From positions 79,970-143,969 of the forward strand of contig CAZICM010000022.1 in assembly GCA_964537685.1 (NCBI GenBank): a stretch of DNA of 64,000 nucleotides, given 5' to 3'. Within the stretch, counting starts at the first letter, position 1, and the number at the start of each line of letters is the position of its first letter. Source of the DNA: CAZICM01 sp964537685. GTDB taxonomy: Bacteria > Myxococcota_A > Polyangia > Polyangiales > Polyangiaceae. Shown here in pieces: positions 59,883 through 64,000 of this stretch. The position numbers and the translations under genes were made by a program. A model generated the notes under the pieces. It was not told where the DNA came from and did not search any database. It worked only from the letters and a program-made list of their open reading frames with translations.

Positions 59883-59945
59883 AGACGCACACTACTGAAT
59901 TGCGCTTGCCGCGCCAAACCCTTTGGGAGCAGCATTGTCCGTGCC

Positions 59946-61649
59946 ATGACGAACCAGGAAAACCCCGCCTCCGCTTCCCCCTTCCATCCCTCCCGCGGCA
60001 CCCACGAAGTCAAAAATCAACCCCCCGATCTGGTGAACTACAACCTCTTCACCCTCGACACAGCGCTCACCGAAGCCCTCCGCCGCGAAGGAGCCGCCTT
60101 TGCCGAACAAGACCTAACGGCCTTCGGCGCCCTCTTGGGCAGCGACCACGTCATTCAATTGGGCTTTAACGCCAACAAATTCACTCCAATCCTTCACACC
60201 CACGATCGTTTTGGAAAACGCCGCGACGAAGTCGAATACCACCCCGCCTATCACGAACTCATGCGCATCTCGATGGCCCACGGCATCCACAACTCGCCCT
60301 GGCGCAACCCCATCCCCGGCGCCCACGTTGCCCGCGCCGCCCATTCCGTCATGGCCACGCAAATTGAAGCCGGCCATGGCTGCCCCATCACCATGACCTT
60401 CGGCGTTGTCCCCGCTCTCAAACACCAACCCGACATTTTTTCCGAATGGCAGCCCTATCTCTTCCATTTGCAATACGATCCCCGCCATCTGCCCATTACC
60501 CAAAAAACATCGGCCATCTTTGGAATGGCCATGACCGAAAAACAAGGCGGCTCCGATGTCCGCGCCAACAGCACCCGCGCCGTCCCCACCGATTATGGCC
60601 ACCGGGGCTTTTTACTCACCGGCCATAAATGGTTTTGCTCGGCCCCCATGTGCGACGCCTTTTTGGTCTTGGCCCAGGCCCCCAAAGGTCTCTCCTGCTT
60701 TTTGGTCCCCCGCTTTTTACCCGACGGAACCAAAAACAATTTCTTTATTCAGCGCCTCAAAGACAAACTCGGCAATCGCTCCAACGCATCCAGTGAAATT
60801 GAATTCGACCAAACCTGGGCTCAATTAATCGGCGACGAAGGCAGAGGCGTCCCCATTATTATCGAAATGGCCAACCATACACGCCTCGATTGCGTCATCG
60901 GCTCCACCGGCCTCCTCCGTCAAGCTGTCCTCCAGGCTATACACCATTGCATGCATCGCTCCGCCTTTGGACGAACCCTCATCGATCAGCCCCTCATGGC
61001 CAATGTCCTCGCCGACCTCTGCCTGGAAAGCGAAGCCATGACCGCCATGATGATGAGGCTCGCCCGCGCCTACGATGAAGAAAACGTAGCGCAACAATTG
61101 CGCCATGAACCCAATGTCCAAGCCCGCTCCCTTCGGCGCATCATGACCGCCGTAGCCAAATACTGGACCACCAAACGCAGCGTCATCTGCATAGGAGAAG
61201 CCATGGAATGCCTGGGAGGCCCGGGCTATGTCGAAGAAAGCGTCCTCCCCCGCCTCTACCGCGAAGCCCCCGTCAATTCCATCTGGGAAGGCTCGGGCAA
61301 TGTCATGTGCCTCGACGTACTTCGCGCCATGACCAAAGAACCTGGAGCCTTGGAAGCAATGCTCGGCGAACTCAAACTGGGCGCCGAACGCAATTCCACA
61401 CTATCCGCCCACATCCAGCGCATCGAAACAGAACTCCAAGAACCCCAACACCTGGAAATCAACGCCCGGCGACTCGTCGAACACATGGCCGTAGGATTAC
61501 AAGCCTCCCTCTTGGTCCGGCACGCCCCCTCCCCCATTGCGGATGCATTTTGCGCAACGCGCCTAGGCGACGGAACGGGACATTCCCTGGGCACCCTCCC
61601 CTCGGGCACCCCCTTCCGAAGCATCATCGAACGCGCGTATCGACGATAA
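59946..61649 (+). CDS. AidB-like acyl-CoA dehydrogenase
   Basis: A 567-residue flavoenzyme. It shows the AidB features: DRFGKRRDEVEYHPAYHELM, AIFGMAMTEKQGGSDVRANS, LTGHKWFCSAPMCDAFLVLA, and GEAMECLGGPGYVEESVLPR plus NSIWEGSGNVMCLDVLR. The IWEGSGN and RLYREAP motifs form the FAD/active-site region with the catalytic Glu. AidB in E. coli protects DNA from alkylation; relatives act as isovaleryl-CoA dehydrogenases, so the exact role is inferred. ATG 59946 was chosen over a long upstream extension that overlaps the divergent gene. The ribosome binding site is weak. Confidence 0.88.
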   Translation: MTNQENPASASPFHPSRGTHEVKNQPPDLVNYNLFTLDTALTEALRREGAAFAEQDLTAFGALLGSDHVIQLGFNANKFTPILHTHDRFGKRRDEVEYHPAYHELMRISMAHGIHNSPWRNPIPGAHVARAAHSVMATQIEAGHGCPITMTFGVVPALKHQPDIFSEWQPYLFHLQYDPRHLPITQKTSAIFGMAMTEKQGGSDVRANSTRAVPTDYGHRGFLLTGHKWFCSAPMCDAFLVLAQAPKGLSCFLVPRFLPDGTKNNFFIQRLKDKLGNRSNASSEIEFDQTWAQLIGDEGRGVPIIIEMANHTRLDCVIGSTGLLRQAVLQAIHHCMHRSAFGRTLIDQPLMANVLADLCLESEAMTAMMMRLARAYDEENVAQQLRHEPNVQARSLRRIMTAVAKYWTTKRSVICIGEAMECLGGPGYVEESVLPRLYREAPVNSIWEGSGNVMCLDVLRAMTKEPGALEAMLGELKLGAERNSTLSAHIQRIETELQEPQHLEINARRLVEHMAVGLQASLLVRHAPSPIADAFCATRLGDGTGHSLGTLPSGTPFRSIIERAYRR

Positions 61650-61730
61650 ATGCGCGCGATAAAAAACTTGCCCGCGATCAAAACATCGCATAGCATCAGC
61701 ACCTTCCCATTGTTGCAAAAGGATACTGTT

Positions 61731-62585
61731 ATGCGCACATCAAGCTTTCTTGGTCTCATGGGTCTTGTCCTTGGTCTTTCCGCCGCGCTTCCCGCAAGCG
61801 CCGGCATCCCCGAATGCAACAACATTCGCTTTGAAGGACTGGGCAACTGCGAAGTCAAAGTCAACGCCGACTGCGATATCGGCTGCAGCGAGCTGGGCGT
61901 CTACAAAACGGCCTGCGCCACCAAGCTCGTCAACGTGTGCGACACCCAATGCACACTGACCGCCGACGCCATGTGTTCTGCCGAATGCAATACCCAATGC
62001 AAATCCGACTGCGATAACGGCGTCAACGTCATCTGCAAACACAACTGTTTCACCGAATGCACCACCACCCGCGACACCGACTGCGCGGGCAAGCCCGATC
62101 CCGAGCAATGCCGGGCCACCTGGGACGCCAACTGCGACGACAAATGCACATCGCAATGCGTCACGGTCGACGGCGACTGTTACACCCACTGTATCGAATG
62201 CTGCGACGGCTCGTGCACGGCAGGCGCCAACATGGACTGCCAAACCACCTGCCAAGACAAGCAAGTCGAAACCTGCAAGCAAGAATTCCGCGCCAATTGC
62301 CAAGCCTCGTGCAGCGCCGACGGCGCGCTCTTCTGCGACGGCAAATTCATGATTGCCGGCTCTCAATTGCAGGGCTGCCTCACGGCCTTGGCCGCCCAGG
62401 GCATCAACGTGAAAGTCGAAGCCAATATCAACGTTGAACCCGGCCATGTCGACGGTAACGTAGCCGCTGGATTGTGCACCTACAGCCCCGCCCAGGACTC
62501 CAAGGGCGCCATGGCCGTTCCCGCGATTGCCCTCGCCGCCGCCGCTGGATGGCTTGCTCGCCGCCGCCGCCGCAACGCCCGATAG
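61731..62585 (+). CDS. Cys-rich secreted protein with MYXO-CTERM-like tail
   Basis: A 284-residue secreted protein. A signal peptide (FLGLMGLVLGLSAALPASAG) precedes about 32 cysteines, mostly as C-x3-C pairs spaced 7-9 residues apart (CDIGC, CDTQC, CSAEC, CNTQC, CKHNC, CTSQC, CQTTC). It lacks known domain signatures. The C-terminus has Cys, a hydrophobic stretch AVPAIALAAAAGWLA and RRRRR, as in MYXO-CTERM sorting tails, so it may be anchored and cleaved at the surface. AAAGGA lies seven bases before ATG 61731. The disulfide-rich repeats suggest a robust surface or matrix protein. Confidence 0.75.
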   Translation: MRTSSFLGLMGLVLGLSAALPASAGIPECNNIRFEGLGNCEVKVNADCDIGCSELGVYKTACATKLVNVCDTQCTLTADAMCSAECNTQCKSDCDNGVNVICKHNCFTECTTTRDTDCAGKPDPEQCRATWDANCDDKCTSQCVTVDGDCYTHCIECCDGSCTAGANMDCQTTCQDKQVETCKQEFRANCQASCSADGALFCDGKFMIAGSQLQGCLTALAAQGINVKVEANINVEPGHVDGNVAAGLCTYSPAQDSKGAMAVPAIALAAAAGWLARRRRRNAR

Positions 62586-62595
62586 GTCAGGTCGA

Positions 62596-63498
62596 TTGAA
62601 CAGGCCGGTCATCCCCTTCTGGCTCCCCTATGTTCTGCTTCATGCCCTAGGGTGTGCAGACGAACAAGGTCCAGCGCGGGTGGTGGCCGGCCTAACCACC
62701 GATCTCGCCATTGGATTCGACCTTCATCAAATTCAAATCAGCCCCCAAGTCAACGGAAGCCTCCGCCCCTCCACCACCCTAAAATACGGCGCGGCCAAAG
62801 CCCTGCTTCCGGCTGAATTCCCCATTGAACCCGTATCGGATGGGGACGAAATTTTGATAACAGCCCAAGCCTTTCAGCAGAACCAGCCCATCCCGCTCAT
62901 TACCCGCAGAGCCAAGACCCAAGCCGTGGCTGGACGAACCATTTTGCTCTCCCTCTCCCTCAGCGAGACCTGCACCAATATCCCCTGCGACACCAGCACC
63001 ACCTGCATGGACGGCCAATGCATTGACCCATGGATAGCTCCGTCGGCCCTACCCGACTATAGCCCCACATGGCTAGAGAGTGCGGAAGACGCCTGCAAGA
63101 CCCCCACATCGGGAACGCCCCAACTCACGATAGGGCAAGGGCGGGACAGTTTTTCGCCCGTCGAAGAGAACCAAGTTGTCCCGATAGAACCCGGCTCCCA
63201 AGGAGGGCACCATATCTGGGTAGCCCTACGCATCCGGGGGCTACGGCAGATGGGCTCCATCCTAAGCATAGACGGCTATTACCCCGCGCTGGACTTTCGC
63301 CTTCTCCCCTTTCGCTCGATGATCACCCTCCACCGGACCGGCGGCGAGGAATGCGAAATCTTCGGCGTACGCTTTCAAATCGACCGGGATATTCCCGTCG
63401 ATCAAGTACGGGGGCAAGCGCTGGACATGGACATTGCACTGGAAGATCCCAATGGAGACCTAGGAACAGCCCAAAGGCGCGTGGTGATTGAACAGTAA
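62596..63498 (+). CDS. Exported lipoprotein of unknown function
   Basis: A 300-residue predicted lipoprotein. TTG 62596 starts the hydrophobic segment LPYVLLHALGC, and Cys follows at about residue 17; no in-frame ATG lies closer. The mature protein has ISPQVNGSLRPSTTLKYG, DGDEILITAQAFQQNQP and a Cys-rich stretch (CTNIPCDTSTTCMDGQC) that may form disulfides. The C-terminal part has beta-strand repeats. I do not recognise a family. It follows the Cys-rich gene by 10 bases, so the two are likely co-transcribed and may work together at the surface. Confidence 0.6.
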   Translation: MNRPVIPFWLPYVLLHALGCADEQGPARVVAGLTTDLAIGFDLHQIQISPQVNGSLRPSTTLKYGAAKALLPAEFPIEPVSDGDEILITAQAFQQNQPIPLITRRAKTQAVAGRTILLSLSLSETCTNIPCDTSTTCMDGQCIDPWIAPSALPDYSPTWLESAEDACKTPTSGTPQLTIGQGRDSFSPVEENQVVPIEPGSQGGHHIWVALRIRGLRQMGSILSIDGYYPALDFRLLPFRSMITLHRTGGEECEIFGVRFQIDRDIPVDQVRGQALDMDIALEDPNGDLGTAQRRVVIEQ

Positions 63499-63503
63499 GA
63501 ACA

Positions 63504-64000
63504 CTACATCACCCTCCTCACCCGCACCGTCTTCCCATCAAACGCCACCACCAGCCCCACCCCACTCCCCGCCCCCTGCGCCAACAACTCCGCCCCATAA
63601 TTCTTAGCCTTCATCTGAGCCTCCCCCTCATCCAGCGCCTGCTCCAGCGTCTGCTCATCCGGCTCCGCCACCTTTAACTCCAACACCACCCCAGGCTTTC
63701 CCTTCTCCGCGGGCATTACCAGCACATCTGGACGCCCATCCCCCGACTCCCGATTTGAACGCACCCGATATCCTGGCTCCAGCGTCGTCAACAGCCCAAG
63801 CACAAAACCATGATAAAACTTCTCAGGATCGGGAAACGCCGTATCATGATAAGAAAACGTCGCCACCGCCAGCCTCTGCATCTGCTTCTCAACACCCTTC
63901 GCATCCCCCTTCAGCAGCGCCGACGTCAGCTTATTCACATCACCGCCCTGCGCGCTCAACCCCGTATCCAGCCATCCCCTAAAGGTCCGCTGATACACAA
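63504..64000 (-). CDS. AAA-ATPase/PD-(D/E)XK nuclease protein (partial, 5' end outside window)
   Basis: The last ~165 codons of a gene that enters from the right edge; the N-terminal ATPase is missing. The visible part matches the C-terminal half of AAA-ATPase proteins with DUF1703-type PD-(D/E)XK domains: KFYHGFVLGLLTTL, YRVRSNRESGDGRPDVLVMP and VVLELKVAEP carry the D...ExK active site, and EGEAQMKAKNYGAEL follows. Such proteins are common in accessory regions and also multicopy in some genomes. The unusual final stretch ends GKTVRVRRV. Convergent with the lipoprotein gene. Confidence 0.8.
   Translation of the reverse strand, partial: VYQRTFRGWLDTGLSAQGGDVNKLTSALLKGDAKGVEKQMQRLAVATFSYHDTAFPDPEKFYHGFVLGLLTTLEPGYRVRSNRESGDGRPDVLVMPAEKGKPGVVLELKVAEPDEQTLEQALDEGEAQMKAKNYGAELLAQGAGSGVGLVVAFDGKTVRVRRVM

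Noticed and set aside
1..64000. CRISPR arrays, insertion sequences or prophage
   Set aside because: No regular spacer-repeat array, no transposase or integrase and no phage structural genes were recognised; the 42-bp array is degenerate and lacks unique spacers.

Overview
The window looks like chromosomal DNA of a myxobacterium-type organism (Myxococcota, probably Polyangia). This is inferred from the gene families present: a DUF2169 protein, a response regulator carrying a DUF4388 domain, many small exported lipoproteins with Gly/Ser- or Pro/Ala-rich linkers, a Cys-rich secreted protein with a hydrophobic/polyarginine tail like MYXO-CTERM, an ECF-type sigma factor, hybrid signalling proteins and short ATGA/TGATG overlaps between operon genes. 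No rRNA, tRNA, CRISPR array or insertion sequence was found by eye.

Layout. 0-7 kb: the 5' part of a ferredoxin-like gene running off the left edge, an ECF-like sigma factor, two coupled exported lipoproteins (one an M16-peptidase-like protein without a catalytic motif) and a DUF2169 protein. 7-13 kb: a sigma-region-4-like regulator, a MerR-family regulator, then an alpha/beta hydrolase coupled to a peptide ABC importer in which one permease is fused to its substrate-binding protein. 13-25 kb: a REC-DUF4388 protein, an SPFH/SHOCT protein, a helical-repeat protein, a NikR-like regulator without nickel ligands, argS with a SPOR-domain gene, pabB, a lipoprotein and a sugar-phosphate nucleotidyltransferase. 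25-28 kb: two more lipoproteins, one with a ferritin-like di-iron domain.

28-38 kb is the accessory region and looks like a defence island. It holds a P-loop ATPase with a C-terminal PD-(D/E)XK nuclease, a SIR2-like predicted NADase with an N-terminal helical domain resembling effector-associated domains, a divergent unknown gene, a degenerate 42-bp tandem repeat, an overlapping ATPase/HNH pair of Septu (PtuA/PtuB) type, a zinc ribbon-GNAT-FAD oxidase fusion, and an AIPR-family abortive-infection protein with a palindrome over its putative -35 box. The unknown gene, the triple fusion and the repeat are the best candidates for undescribed biology.

38-52 kb returns to housekeeping functions: an eRF1-like protein, lipoproteins, gyrA, and a phospholipid-transport (Mla-type) set with two different MlaE permeases, an MlaF ATPase on the opposite strand and an MlaD. 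After that come a biotinyl/lipoyl carrier, a coiled-coil membrane protein, and the coupled run pyrF, rlmB-like methyltransferase and glycosyltransferase. 52-64 kb: cysteine desulfurase with a hybrid REC-histidine kinase, a parvulin-type lipoprotein with lnt, a three-gene operon (YprB-like exonuclease, LptE-like lipoprotein, DUF72), an AidB-like acyl-CoA dehydrogenase, the Cys-rich secreted protein, a lipoprotein, and the 3' end of another ATPase/PD-(D/E)XK gene running off the right edge. Lnt fits the large number of predicted lipoproteins in the window.
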